A stretch of DNA of 64,000 nt from Bacillus sp. EB01 (GTDB lineage: Bacteria; Bacillota; Bacilli; Bacillales; Cytobacillaceae). Below the pieces are notes generated by a model. That model had not been told where the DNA came from. It did no database searches and worked only from the letters and a program-made list of their open reading frames with translations. Of this stretch, positions 25,921 to 34,303 are shown one piece after another. The stretch is taken from the NCBI RefSeq assembly GCF_000613125.1, contig NZ_HG964497.1, forward strand, positions 3,541,037 to 3,605,036, given 5' to 3'. Every line of letters begins with the position of its first letter. Within the stretch, counting starts at the first letter, position 1. Position numbers and translations under genes: made by a program.

Positions 25921-26553
25921 ATGGAAAACTTCTATCTGTTTGTCCTAATGTGCATTTTTCTAATTATTTTACCGGGACCCGATACTGCCATTGCCACAAA
26001 GAACACTGTAGCAGCAGGGAAAGTTGGAGGTTTTAAAACAGCCTTAGGTACGTGCTGCGCCCTTCTTATCCATACATCAGCTGCTGTATTAGGTCTTTCA
26101 GCCATTATTGTGAAATCAGCTTTATTGTTTTCTATCTTCAAATACGTGGGTGCTGTTTACTTAGTTTATTTAGGTGTTAAGACATTGTTGTCGTTGAAGG
26201 CAAAGAAAGAAATATCAGACAGTGAATTGAACACAAAAAGCCGGTTGGCAAATACATCTTGTTTTAAACAAGGATTCCTTACAAATATCCTAAATCCCAA
26301 AGTTGCTGTGTTTTTCTTAACCTTTCTGCCTCAGTTTGTTGACTCTGGAAGCAATACCTTATTACCGTTTCTTATAATGGGAATCACTTATACTCTATTG
26401 ACTGCCGTTTGGTTTTTCCTTTATATTTACTTAATTCACCAGATTAGTGCCTTTATGAAAAAACCTAAAACCCAGGCTATTATTGAAGGAATCACAGGTA
26501 CAATCCTGATAGGGTTTGGTTTGAAACTAGCTTTTGAAAAAACGCAAAATTAG
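25921..26553 (+). CDS. LysE/RhtB family amino-acid exporter
   Basis: 210 residues with six helices. The signature LPGPDTAIATKNTVAAGKVG lies in the first loop, followed by GFKTALG and the second half KQGFLTNILNPKVAVFFLTF. Members export basic amino acids, homoserine, threonine or analogues. GAGGTG precedes ATG 25921. Single gene with a terminator at its 3' end. Confidence 0.93.
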   Translation: MENFYLFVLMCIFLIILPGPDTAIATKNTVAAGKVGGFKTALGTCCALLIHTSAAVLGLSAIIVKSALLFSIFKYVGAVYLVYLGVKTLLSLKAKKEISDSELNTKSRLANTSCFKQGFLTNILNPKVAVFFLTFLPQFVDSGSNTLLPFLIMGITYTLLTAVWFFLYIYLIHQISAFMKKPKTQAIIEGITGTILIGFGLKLAFEKTQN

Positions 26554-26563
26554 CTTATTATTT

Positions 26564-26602
26564 GACCCTGGATTATCATTAATCGAAGGGTCTTATTTTT
26601 TT
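26564..26602 (+). terminator. Terminator of lysE-type gene
   Basis: GACCCT/AGGGTC stem followed by TTATTTTTTT. Confidence 0.75.
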
Positions 26603-26799
26603 CTGCATAAAGAAATCTTTTTAAAATACCATACGTTTTCTGACAAATTTTTCATATAATTCTTATAAATCAATGTTATGCTTGAATCAGCAGTAGATGA
26701 ATAGAGTATGATGCCCTGTTGTACCACTTCTTCACAAAGTAACTTAGGGAGTTACTGGTTTAGGATGAAGAAATATGCTGAGTAGAATGGGGTGCTGTG

Positions 26800-27420
26800 T
26801 TGGAAAAAACACATTTTAAAATAACAAATCACCTTAAAAACCTTACCGAGGGACATATCTTATATATTTTCGAGGACATAGAGGATTATATAAGACATAT
26901 AGAGGACTTTGTTATGTGTGGTCTAGAACAGAATCAATATTCCATAATTATCGAAAATGATCGGATCAATCTGCTATTGAAAAAAAGTCTTGCAGCGATT
27001 TTGAGCAAAAGCCAATTAAATAAAGTAATCATTATCAACAACTTTGATTTTTATTATGCAAAGGGAGATTTCCAATGTAATTCAATCTTCGACCATCTGC
27101 CAAAATTAATTGAAGGTTATTCAGATGAGGTTGTCGTGCGAACTTGGGCTCACGTTGAATGGGGAGATGAGCGTGACGTGCATAAAAAATTATCAATCTC
27201 TGAAAAAGAAGCGGATGTGATTGTTAGTGATAAAAAACTTCTTTCCGTTTGTGCCTACGACGCCAATAGGGTCAATAATGAACTTAAAGAAAACCTTATA
27301 AATCGGCATAACTTTCTTTTAAAGGATCTGGAAAATAATGAAGAAAGAATGCAGCAGCTGCTAGATAGAAGAGCTTTTAGAGAAAAATATTATAAAACAC
27401 TTGCTAAGAAGTGGCATTAA
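26800..27420 (+). CDS. MEDS domain protein (DcmR-type sensor)
   Basis: About 206 residues. GHILYIFEDIEDYIRHIEDF, then VMCGLEQNQYSIIIEN, then RTWAHVEWGDERD match the MEDS domain (methanogen/methylotroph, DcmR sensory domain). That family is thought to bind small hydrocarbon derivatives and is joined to HTH, kinase or STAS partners. Here the domain is alone with a C-terminal charged helix. The start is GTG 26797 or TTG 26800; TTG has the better spacing from GGGG. Stressosome genes lie 4 kb away and a link is only suggested. Confidence 0.82.
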   Translation: MEKTHFKITNHLKNLTEGHILYIFEDIEDYIRHIEDFVMCGLEQNQYSIIIENDRINLLLKKSLAAILSKSQLNKVIIINNFDFYYAKGDFQCNSIFDHLPKLIEGYSDEVVVRTWAHVEWGDERDVHKKLSISEKEADVIVSDKKLLSVCAYDANRVNNELKENLINRHNFLLKDLENNEERMQQLLDRRAFREKYYKTLAKKWH

Positions 27421-27450
27421 AGGAGGATACCTAATGGTTTCCTCCTTTAT
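27418..27450 (+). terminator. Terminator of the MEDS gene
   Basis: AAAGGAGGA/TCCTCCTTT stem then TATTTC, overlapping the stop codon. Confidence 0.75.
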
Positions 27451-27574
27451 TTCATTTGTGAATAATAAAAATCCAATTATGCGATTGATACATTGAAACC
27501 CTTTTTTACCACACGTTGTTTAAAAAGGGACAAAAAACATGCCTTCCTTGTTTGAACATCATTATTGCTTTTAT

Positions 27575-28030
27575 TTATTGCCATTTCAGTTGACCTTCAG
27601 TATGCTCATTCCAAACTCCAAATCCTTCCGAATACTTTTTATCAAAGAACATTGGCAATCTATCTCTCATGCCTTCTGCAAGATTTAGTTTCAATAACTC
27701 ATCTTTATCTACCCAGGATATCCTGCCTTCGTCTGTATTATCTAGCAGATTCCCGCTAAAATTGTTCGTTCTATAATTAAATACGAAGAATTTCTCTCCT
27801 GTTTCATTATTGAACCAATAAATAACTCCGCATGGTTCTAGATTAGAAACTGTTAATCCTGTTTCCTCTTTTACTTCTCTAATTGTTGAATCTATTAAGC
27901 TTTCTCCATCCTCCACATGTCCGCCAGGAAATGAAATGCCTTGCCAAGATTTAATTCTATCTTGAACTAGAACTTTATTTTTCTCTTTATCGTAAATCAT
28001 ACACATGTTTGTTAGTGTGACCTTTGCCAT
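27575..28030 (-). CDS. NUDIX hydrolase (MutT/8-oxo-dGTPase-like)
   Basis: 151 residues. The Nudix box GGHVEDGESLIDSTIREVKE continues into ETGLT and is complete. The preceding WQGISFPGGHV fits nucleotide pyrophosphatases of the MutT/YtkD type. ATG 28030 follows GGGGGAGG. Single gene. Confidence 0.92.
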   Translation of the reverse strand: MAKVTLTNMCMIYDKEKNKVLVQDRIKSWQGISFPGGHVEDGESLIDSTIREVKEETGLTVSNLEPCGVIYWFNNETGEKFFVFNYRTNNFSGNLLDNTDEGRISWVDKDELLKLNLAEGMRDRLPMFFDKKYSEGFGVWNEHTEGQLKWQ

Positions 28031-28379
28031 TACTTAAATCCTCCCCCTAATGTTTTCGGAAAAATCTACTTTACCCCATCGCCTCTTCTATTTAAAAACT
28101 TGCAACAAATTTTAACATATATATCCAATTTCGTTACCAATCTTGACTGCCAATTCAACTCTTTTCCTCATCTAAATTTAGATGTATCGTACTTAAATTC
28201 AAAACCATTTGTTTATGGAAGGTTAAATCGGTTAAAAGAATTTTCTTTTAAAAAATTATAAGGACCTAAAGCGTTAGCGAACTTAGAAATCGGCTCGGAG
28301 TAATAAACTCTCCGGACTTTTCTATAATGGCTTCTGGTTGGAAGTGCAAAGTCGAATTAACAGTGCTTTTCGCATAGTG

Positions 28380-28930
28380 TTTCGCATTCGAATTTACAAG
28401 CAATTCGGGAAGTGAATTTACACAATAAAGATCGTCTTTTAATTTCATAACCTTGTTCTACACGAATATTTATTTCACTTTTATCAAAATACCGATATTA
28501 AGTAAGAAGCTAAACATCCATTAGAACTTCCAGTAGCTGCATCTTCTGGAATACCAAAATAATCTGCAAAGTCACGGACGTTTAAATGATTTTCTACACT
28601 ATATGTTTCAGGGGAGAAGACCATAATTGCTTTTGCATCAGTATGCTCGATTAATTCAAAGTAATTTTCTTTATTTATTCTAACTTTTTTAATTGCTTCT
28701 AAAGATTTTAAAGGGACAACAATCACGGGAAGTCCTGTTGAAACCTCCTGGATAGGAAATCTATCATCTATGTAATCTTTATTTGCATTTAAAACAGCAG
28801 AAACCTTATTTATATCTAAAATCTAAATACTCTTTATTTGTAGAAATCGAAAATCCTTTATTAGTCCATATATCCAATTTAATTCCCTCAAATTTTTCAC
28901 ATGTTCTGTAATCAATTTAAACTTTTAATT
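28380..28930 (-). pseudogene. PhzF-like isomerase, decayed remnant
   Basis: Three frames together read as the middle and end of a PhzF-family protein: ILDINKVSAVLNANKDYIDD with IQEVSTGLPVIVVPL, then YFGIPEDAATGSSNGCLASY (the family signature), then after a shift near 28490 INIRVEQGYEIKRRSLL. Frames change near 28820 and near 28490, and the N-terminal third with the catalytic Glu is absent. This is the relic of a phenazine-biosynthesis-like epimerase. The 28031-28379 stretch has no other gene. Confidence 0.85.
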
Positions 28931-28968
28931 AAGAGTTATTCAACAAAACTCCCGTTTGTTCAATAAGA

Positions 28969-29008
28969 AATTCAACAAAAAGGTGCGTAATCCTTACTGG
29001 ATTACGCA
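28969..29008 (-). repeat. Dispersed terminator-like hairpin, copy 4
   Basis: TTCAACAAAAAGGTGCGTAATCC pairs in its second half with GGATTACGCAC. It ends the 48-residue gene that follows on the minus strand. Flank shared with copy 2. Confidence 0.8.
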
Positions 29009-29026
29009 CACGTAAATTGAATAAAA

Positions 29027-29173
29027 TTACTGAAACAACCTTACTATCCAAACAATCAGATACATGGGAGCAGCAACAATAATCATCCCCGCCAGTAAAT
29101 AACTAATTGACCTTATGATAAACTTAAAGACATCATATATAGCTCCCGCCAAGTCATCAACAAACTTCTCCAT
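29027..29173 (-). CDS. Small membrane protein, 48 residues
   Basis: A short frame with a perfect GGAGG 8 bases before ATG 29173. The N-terminus is amphipathic (MEKFVDDLAGAIYDVFKF) and residues about 24-46 are a membrane segment (LLAGMIIVAAPMYLIVWIV). It ends in its own terminator hairpin, so it is expressed as a unit. I do not know the family. Small size and amphipathic start recall bacterial toxins or small membrane regulators, but this is a guess. Confidence 0.65.
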   Translation of the reverse strand: MEKFVDDLAGAIYDVFKFIIRSISYLLAGMIIVAAPMYLIVWIVRLFQ

Positions 29174-29289
29174 TAATTAAACCTCCAAACGGCTAAAACT
29201 TGTTAGCTTAATTTTACCATCGATTCCCTTGGAAAAATCAAAATATTGAATATCTTTAATGGCCTTCTTAAACGCTACTCCCCCTTTAG

Positions 29290-29328
29290 CGCAAAAAGGT
29301 GCTTTAATCCTTCTTGGATTAAAGCACC
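29290..29328 (-). repeat. Dispersed terminator-like hairpin, copy 5
   Basis: GGTGCTTTAATCC/GGATTAAAGCACC, a perfect 13-bp stem with a minus-strand T run, ends the gene at 29347. Confidence 0.85.
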
Positions 29329-29346
29329 ATTAGTTATTAAGATGAT

Positions 29347-29832
29347 TTAAAGTTCATTTATAACATTAATCTCTTTGGAAACAGGTAACCCGAAATATTT
29401 GTACTTTATCGTAATGAATTCAATTGGTTCCTTAAAGTTCTTAATTCTAATGCCGTATTGAATAGGAGTGTTTTCTTTTTTATTGAGGGCATCTATTACC
29501 TGATCACTTGAGAGTCTGGGATTAACAAATTCTTCCCCTAAATCAACAAATTTTATCGACTCGTTATCGGTTCCACTTTGTACAATATCTGAAGTGTCAT
29601 AACTAATCCCTAAGTCCACCTTGCCAACTTGGTTATTAATTCGTACTTCTTTTATTAGCACCTTATTAATTCCTTCGTTATCTAAATGAAATACAATCTC
29701 TATGTTTTCGTTCGTATCTTCATAAGTTGAACTTCCGTTTATAACAATTGGATTACTAAGGTAAATGAAACCAAGAAACGCAACGAGTGTGCCAGTTAAA
29801 ATAATTGATAGCACAGTAAAACTTTTTTTCAA
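29347..29832 (-). CDS. Exported protein of unknown function
   Basis: 161 residues. TTG 29832 follows GGGGGAAAAG. One N-terminal hydrophobic segment (VLSIILTGTLVAFLGFIYL) is a signal anchor; the outside part is rich in beta-strand patterns (NENIEIVFHLDNEG, YGIRIKNF, FITIKYKYFG). It resembles small immunoglobulin-like exported proteins of Bacillus. No family named. Confidence 0.7.
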   Translation of the reverse strand: MKKSFTVLSIILTGTLVAFLGFIYLSNPIVINGSSTYEDTNENIEIVFHLDNEGINKVLIKEVRINNQVGKVDLGISYDTSDIVQSGTDNESIKFVDLGEEFVNPRLSSDQVIDALNKKENTPIQYGIRIKNFKEPIEFITIKYKYFGLPVSKEINVINEL

Positions 29833-29894
29833 AAGCTTTTCCCCCTAAAGCTTAATATACAAAATTCTTCCTCAACTGCCCCGTTTCATAAAGA

Positions 29895-29932
29895 TTTAAC
29901 AATAAGGCCGTTATTCCTCTGAATCAACACTC
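29895..29932 (-). repeat. Dispersed terminator-like hairpin, copy 6, degenerate
   Basis: TTTAACAATAAGGCCGTTATTCC with an imperfect partner TGAATCAAC; same layout as copies 1 and 2. Confidence 0.5.
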
Positions 29933-30052
29933 CTTTTAGTTACAAAAGTGTTATTCAACTATCTCATTAAGTTTAAAGGCTGTATTAATTAAGTGTTTAT
30001 TTGTAACCACATTTCCTGAGTGACTAAAAACTCTCACCTCATAAACTTTGCT

Positions 30053-30331
30053 CTAAACTTCAAAGATCATTCTTCCATCTGGCCCTTGTTCAAACGAAAT
30101 ATCGGAGAGTTTCTCTTTAGGGGATGAATTAATTCTATCTATGATTTGGTTTATAACATTTTTATTAGTAATTACAACTGGCCCCTCTTTACCCCAATCC
30201 TTATAAAGTGTTATTTTATTGTATTCATCGTCTTTGATTAATTTCTCTCCAAAAACTTCATATGCACTCACCAGTCCAATAAGCAAAAGAATCGTTCCTA
30301 ATAATAAAGTTTCTTCATTACCCCCCCCCAT
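30053..30331 (-). CDS. Small exported protein, start probably frameshifted
   Basis: The open frame gives 92 residues starting ATG plus a run of nine G, with no ribosome binding site before it. In another frame, the G run itself is an ideal binding site for ATG 30318, which reads MKKLYY and stops. One extra T there would give MKKLLLLGTILLLIGLVSAY, a perfect signal segment joined to the rest of the protein. The mature part (KDWGKEGPVVITNKNVINQI) is hydrophilic. So either the gene carries a one-base deletion or the sequence has an error. Family unknown. Confidence 0.55.
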   Translation of the reverse strand: MGGGNEETLLLGTILLLIGLVSAYEVFGEKLIKDDEYNKITLYKDWGKEGPVVITNKNVINQIIDRINSSPKEKLSDISFEQGPDGRMIFEV

Positions 30332-30457
30332 TATTTTAAGCGGATGGTTTTACCAAAGGTTCTTTTATTATTAGACGATGCTTTAAATATAATTATTATA
30401 TTCTTGGTAAACTTACCTGCACAGTTATACAACTTTTATTAAAAACTATATATGAAC

Positions 30458-30494
30458 CAAAAAAGCAGCCTAATTCATATACGAATCGACTGCT
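30458..30494 (-). terminator. Terminator of the XRE/DUF4386 operon
   Basis: AGCAG-rich arms with an imperfect AATTCATATACGAAT core, followed by T on the minus strand, about 95 bases after the DUF4386 stop. Confidence 0.6.
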
Positions 30495-30586
30495 AATTGA
30501 TGTTCTGATTTAGTTTTTGTACTCGAAAATAGCCATTAGTATTTAACAGGTGCCCATTTGTTCATATCACATGGATGTCATATCTT

Positions 30587-31312
30587 TTAAGTTGGTGTTA
30601 CTCCACCGTTTTGTTTGTTAACTGAGATGGAAGCAAGCGCATGTTCATTAAACCCCTTGGAGATTAGCCATACCGCGAGAATCATTTCATTTGCTGCTAC
30701 TGGCAGTGCCAAAATGCCGCCCCAAACAGAAATTTGCTCAATGACGCCGAACATGACCAGTAAGGAACATAGAAATACAGAGATTGCACCTGTCATACCA
30801 AGGATGGATAGCGGCCTCGGAACGAGCCTGGTTTTATAAAATATATAGCTGTACATGATGGTGTTTATTCCTAGCATGAAGAGAGGACCAAGCATGAAGG
30901 TCCAGTCGTGAATTGCTTTTAACAAAATTCCTGAACTTTGGTAGGACACGATATCCGGGGCTCCTGCCGCTGCAAATTCACGGCTTAAGGTTAGAAGGGA
31001 AAGAACACTAATTACGCCAACTGTGATCACAATTGCTTCGAGAAACCGGAAGCAAACATGCCACAGTGCGATTGTTTCGTTGTATTTTCTTAATATCGGG
31101 AACATGATTGTTGCAGTCCCGATCGCTGAAACGACAAGCATGAGTTCCATAACTGCCCCAAGTACAATCCTGTTGGCATGTTTAGCACCATTCACCAGAT
31201 AATCGGGACCTATTAGGATTGGATCGTACAATTTCAGCCCGATAACTGCCGTGACCGCAGCGAGAATAAACAATACCCCTACACGTTTTGCCGCTTTTCT
31301 GTTTGAATTCAT
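30587..31312 (-). CDS. DUF4386 membrane protein
   Basis: About 241 residues with six or seven helices and the DUF4386 pattern: RVGVLFILAAVTAVIG at the start, RFLEAIVITVGVISVLSL, and GPLFMLGINTIMYSYIFYK. Function unknown. ATG 31312 follows GGGG by 6 bases, so the first 17 codons of the longest frame are not used. Last gene of a three-gene operon with a small regulator. Confidence 0.85.
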   Translation of the reverse strand: MNSNRKAAKRVGVLFILAAVTAVIGLKLYDPILIGPDYLVNGAKHANRIVLGAVMELMLVVSAIGTATIMFPILRKYNETIALWHVCFRFLEAIVITVGVISVLSLLTLSREFAAAGAPDIVSYQSSGILLKAIHDWTFMLGPLFMLGINTIMYSYIFYKTRLVPRPLSILGMTGAISVFLCSLLVMFGVIEQISVWGGILALPVAANEMILAVWLISKGFNEHALASISVNKQNGGVTPT

Positions 31313-31340
31313 TCCATCCCCTACTTTCATAAATTCAAGC

Positions 31341-31565
31341 TTACTCTCTTGGATCGTTCCCATAAAAGAATACTTCTTCTAACGGCAAGTTAAAGGCGAG
31401 GGCGATGCGGAAGGCCAGTTCCAATGATGGGGAGTAATTTCCCTTCTCTAATGCTACGATTGTTTGTCTTGTTACACCCACCTTGTCAGCGAGCTGCTGC
31501 TGTGTCATTTCATCATGGTTGAAGCGTAGTTTGCGAATATGGTTGCCGACAAGATTCTTACTCAC
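31341..31565 (-). CDS. XRE family small transcriptional regulator
   Basis: 74 residues, nearly all of it the helix-turn-helix: MTQQQLADKVGVTRQTIVAL, then EKGNYSPSLELAFRIA. It is of the YozG/YvaO-like short type that usually controls its own operon with a membrane protein. GTG 31565 starts 2 bases after the upstream stop. Confidence 0.93.
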   Translation of the reverse strand: MSKNLVGNHIRKLRFNHDEMTQQQLADKVGVTRQTIVALEKGNYSPSLELAFRIALAFNLPLEEVFFYGNDPRE

Positions 31566-31567
31566 GG

Positions 31568-32014
31568 CTATACTCCTTTCCGATAGTGATAAAGTTTTGT
31601 GATTGAGCCAGCCAGATCCGAGATGAATCCTGCCAGGATCAGGATCATGAACATCGCCTGGGACGGCTGATAAAAGACCAGCGAGCCCATTGCGAAAAGG
31701 AAGCCGCTAACAAACAGAAAGAATGAATTACGGAATGCTTTCAATCCGATTAATTCATCGAGCTCATCCTCGAAACTTGGTTCCTTTTCTCTCGTCGTTA
31801 TCCGATAGTAGATGTTAAAAATAATGCTGATTATAATATGTGCGACTACGGAGAATAAAGTCAGGATGAGGACGAAGGAACCCCAGTAATGAAAGGTTGC
31901 TGCGGATTCGAGGCCTCCTCCTGGATGCCTCGGGTACATGTACATGCAATAACCAATAAAAATGAGGATTGTGCTGAACAAAGAAACAATGCTTTTCTTT
32001 TCTTGATACGTCAA
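31568..32014 (-). CDS. Membrane protein of the XRE module
   Basis: About 148 residues with four helices (LFSTILIFIGYCMYMYP, WGSFVLILTLFSVVAHIIIS, SFFLFVSGFLFAMGSLVFYQ, AMFMILILAGFISDLAGSI) and a loop rich in Glu and Asp. Similar proteins precede short XRE regulators in many Bacilli; the job is unknown. TTG 32014 follows AGGAGGTG, so the longer ORF start is not used. Confidence 0.8.
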   Translation of the reverse strand: MTYQEKKSIVSLFSTILIFIGYCMYMYPRHPGGGLESAATFHYWGSFVLILTLFSVVAHIIISIIFNIYYRITTREKEPSFEDELDELIGLKAFRNSFFLFVSGFLFAMGSLVFYQPSQAMFMILILAGFISDLAGSITKLYHYRKGV

Positions 32015-32177
32015 ATTTGCACCTCCTGTATGCTTTGTTTTACAAGAGTAAAGTTTTATATACTTAATGTAAAGTAAACTATACATAAAGTCAATAATAA
32101 TTTACAGAAAATTAAGCCTATTTTATGAAGTTAGCTCCAATAGCCATTCTTGTTGGTATTCTTTGGTGATAAAAGCT

Positions 32178-32237
32178 GGGCGAAGTTAATGAGATGGAAG
32201 CTTTTGTCGTAGGTGCCGGCGGAGGCCGGCTTTTTCC
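32178..32237 (+). promoter_or_regulatory. Leader/terminator-like element, copy 2 of 2
   Basis: Ungapped relative of 201-258, ending in GCCGGC-GGAG-GCCGGC and five T. It lies 55 bases before the plus-strand membrane protein gene at 32290. Confidence 0.5.
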
Positions 32238-32289
32238 AAAAAGAAGGTTTTTGTGAAAAAAGCTATGGTAAAATGAAAGGAATATTTGG

Positions 32290-32766
32290 TTGGTTATTGG
32301 GGTGAAGGGTTTGGGAGAGGACGATAAATCGTTTAAGGAAGAGTCGTTTGGTACAAAGGTAATTATTATCATTGCAGTTGCAGTACTCATTATCGGTGCT
32401 GTTGGTTTTGCTTTCGGAGTTTACTATTTTGGGCTTTTGGGGATTTTCAACTTGTTGGGAGTTCAATATGATTCTTTGTTTTCTTTGTTTTTATTTGTTG
32501 TGCTGTTTTTCCTTTTAGGAATTCCGGGAGAACTTGTTGTTAAGGTTTTTGAGGTCTTGCTGTCGTTTCTTTCTGCAAATAACGTTGCGACAGGGTTTTT
32601 AATAAACGGGTTGGTTAATTGGTCGATTTTATCGTTGGCGGACTTTTTTATGGATTCTATTTATATCAGCCAGCCGACTTTGCTTGCTGTTGCTTGTATT
32701 ATCGCGACCATTGAAACAGTCCTGGATAAGGATGAGAAACGGGGATCGCAGGCGGAAAGACAGTAA
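32290..32766 (+). CDS. Uncharacterised membrane protein
   Basis: 158 residues: a charged N-terminal 20, then three or four hydrophobic segments (VIIIIAVAVLIIGAVGFAFG, SLFLFVVLFFLLGIPGELVV, GLVNWSILSLADFFMDSIYI) and a basic tail. TTG 32290 follows AAAGGA by 8 bases; TTG 32311 is an alternative. No family recognised. A leader-like element with a terminator hairpin lies directly upstream. Confidence 0.65.
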   Translation: MVIGVKGLGEDDKSFKEESFGTKVIIIIAVAVLIIGAVGFAFGVYYFGLLGIFNLLGVQYDSLFSLFLFVVLFFLLGIPGELVVKVFEVLLSFLSANNVATGFLINGLVNWSILSLADFFMDSIYISQPTLLAVACIIATIETVLDKDEKRGSQAERQ

Positions 32767-32771
32767 TGACA

Positions 32772-32815
32772 AAGCGGCTTGGCCCCATGAACAGGCTACA
32801 GCCGCTTACCATTTT
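32772..32815 (+). terminator. Terminator after the membrane protein
   Basis: AAGCGGCT/AGCCGCTT stem followed by ACCATTTTTATGG; moderate. Confidence 0.65.
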
Positions 32816-32837
32816 TATGGTCATTTATTGTTAAGCT

Positions 32838-33398
32838 TTACAGTTCAATCTCCTTAATGATTCTTGCCGGGTTCCCGCCTACTACTACATTATCTTGTAC
32901 ATCTTTGGTCACGACGGCACCTGAGGCAATCACAACATTGTCTCCTATCGTTACTCCTGGGTTAATTATTGCACTTCCGCCAATCCAGACATTGTTTCCA
33001 AACGTAATTGGTTTTGCATATTCTATACCTGAATTGCGTTCGGCTGGGTGGATTGGGTGTGTTGCAGTATAGATTTGTACTCCTGGTGCGAGCATGCAGT
33101 TATCTCCAAACCGCACTTCACAAACATCTAAAATCGTACAGTCAAAGTTTGCATAAAAGTTTTCGCCAACGTATGTGTTGTATCCATAGTCAAAGCGGAT
33201 ATTTGGCTCAATATAAATGTTTTCACCAGTGGAACCGAGTAGTTCCTTCAGTAACTGGGTTCTCAGTTCACCTTCAGTTTCCAAGGTTTGATTATAGACC
33301 CTGACCTTGCGCCTCGCTTCTTCGCGATCCTTTACCAATACCGGGTCAGCGGGATTATACATTTCTCCGGCCAGCATTTTTTCTTTTTCGGTTTTCAT
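32838..33398 (-). CDS. maa: Maltose O-acetyltransferase
   Basis: About 186 residues. The start [15 protein letters not shown] and the helix [10 protein letters not shown] are typical of Maa. The rest is a left-handed beta-helix of hexapeptide repeats ([34 protein letters not shown]) with the active-site His in YTATHP. It acetylates maltose and related sugars with acetyl-CoA. ATG 33398 fits the family start; the longer ORF adds 26 unlike residues. Confidence 0.93.
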   Translation of the reverse strand: MKTEKEKMLAGEMYNPADPVLVKDREEARRKVRVYNQTLETEGELRTQLLKELLGSTGENIYIEPNIRFDYGYNTYVGENFYANFDCTILDVCEVRFGDNCMLAPGVQIYTATHPIHPAERNSGIEYAKPITFGNNVWIGGSAIINPGVTIGDNVVIASGAVVTKDVQDNVVVGGNPARIIKEIEL

Positions 33399-33636
33399 AG
33401 TATGACCTACTTTCAATGGATTTGAAGAATATCCAAACTGATAAACCCTCTTTGTGTTTCTCAGTGAATGGATCATTTTTTTCTAACAGCTACTATACAA
33501 ATTCTGCAAACCTACTCTATGTATTTATCCTATTGATCATAAGTTCAAGTCCAAGGCTTTGTAAACCAACTAAATAATCTTGCTGCTAATTTTCTCAACT
33601 ATAACCGGCAGTAAAAACTGGCCTTGAGGTATCCTT

Positions 33637-34110
33637 TTACATCAAGCTTTCGAAACTGCTCATAACCTGGTATATAAATAATCTGGTCGGAAAAGGATGT
33701 CGATTTTTAAGTTCGCTCAGTTTATTGTCCGCAAATGAATTAAGCGGCTTCCAGGATAGTTTAATACTCTCGCCATTATCCTCCATCCCTATGAAAGTTG
33801 ATTTTTCATAGAATGATTTATCAACAAATTCAGCGTCATACACAAAAACTATTTCATGCCCCAGGTCACCGTTATAGGTAAAAATATTTTCAATTGTCCC
33901 TAAGTGTTTTATGTTAATGATGTTCGCGCCGATTTCTTCCAGCACTTCTCTTTCCAATGCCGCTGAGCTTGTTTCTCCATATTCGATTCCTCCGCCAATG
34001 GGACGATAATAATAATCTTGCTTTATTTGGTCAAAACCTTCACAGACCAAGATTGTATCGTCTATTCTAAAAACACAGATTGATATAGCCCGAATTTGTC
34101 CTTTTCTCAT
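33637..34110 (-). CDS. NUDIX hydrolase
   Basis: About 157 residues. Nudix box GGGIEYGETSSAALEREVLE ends EEIGA, complete. YYYRPIGGGIEYGE and the late LSWKPLNSF fit the sub-group acting on nucleoside or sugar diphosphates. ATG 34110 follows GGAGGAAG by 4 bases. The substrate is unknown. Confidence 0.9.
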   Translation of the reverse strand: MRKGQIRAISICVFRIDDTILVCEGFDQIKQDYYYRPIGGGIEYGETSSAALEREVLEEIGANIINIKHLGTIENIFTYNGDLGHEIVFVYDAEFVDKSFYEKSTFIGMEDNGESIKLSWKPLNSFADNKLSELKNRHPFPTRLFIYQVMSSFESLM

Positions 34111-34303
34111 CTTCTTCCTCCATACCCTTTTCCATTGCATATAGCACCCAGTGGATGAATACCCTCTTTAGAGAATAGCATGATAGGTTTCAAAGTACAT
34201 TCTTAGTTATATTTTTGGAAAAGAACAGCATTCCGATTATCATAAATACCAATTGTGATTTCCTATTAGAATTTGTCACTTCAGCTTTTGGTTCTTCCAT
34301 CAT

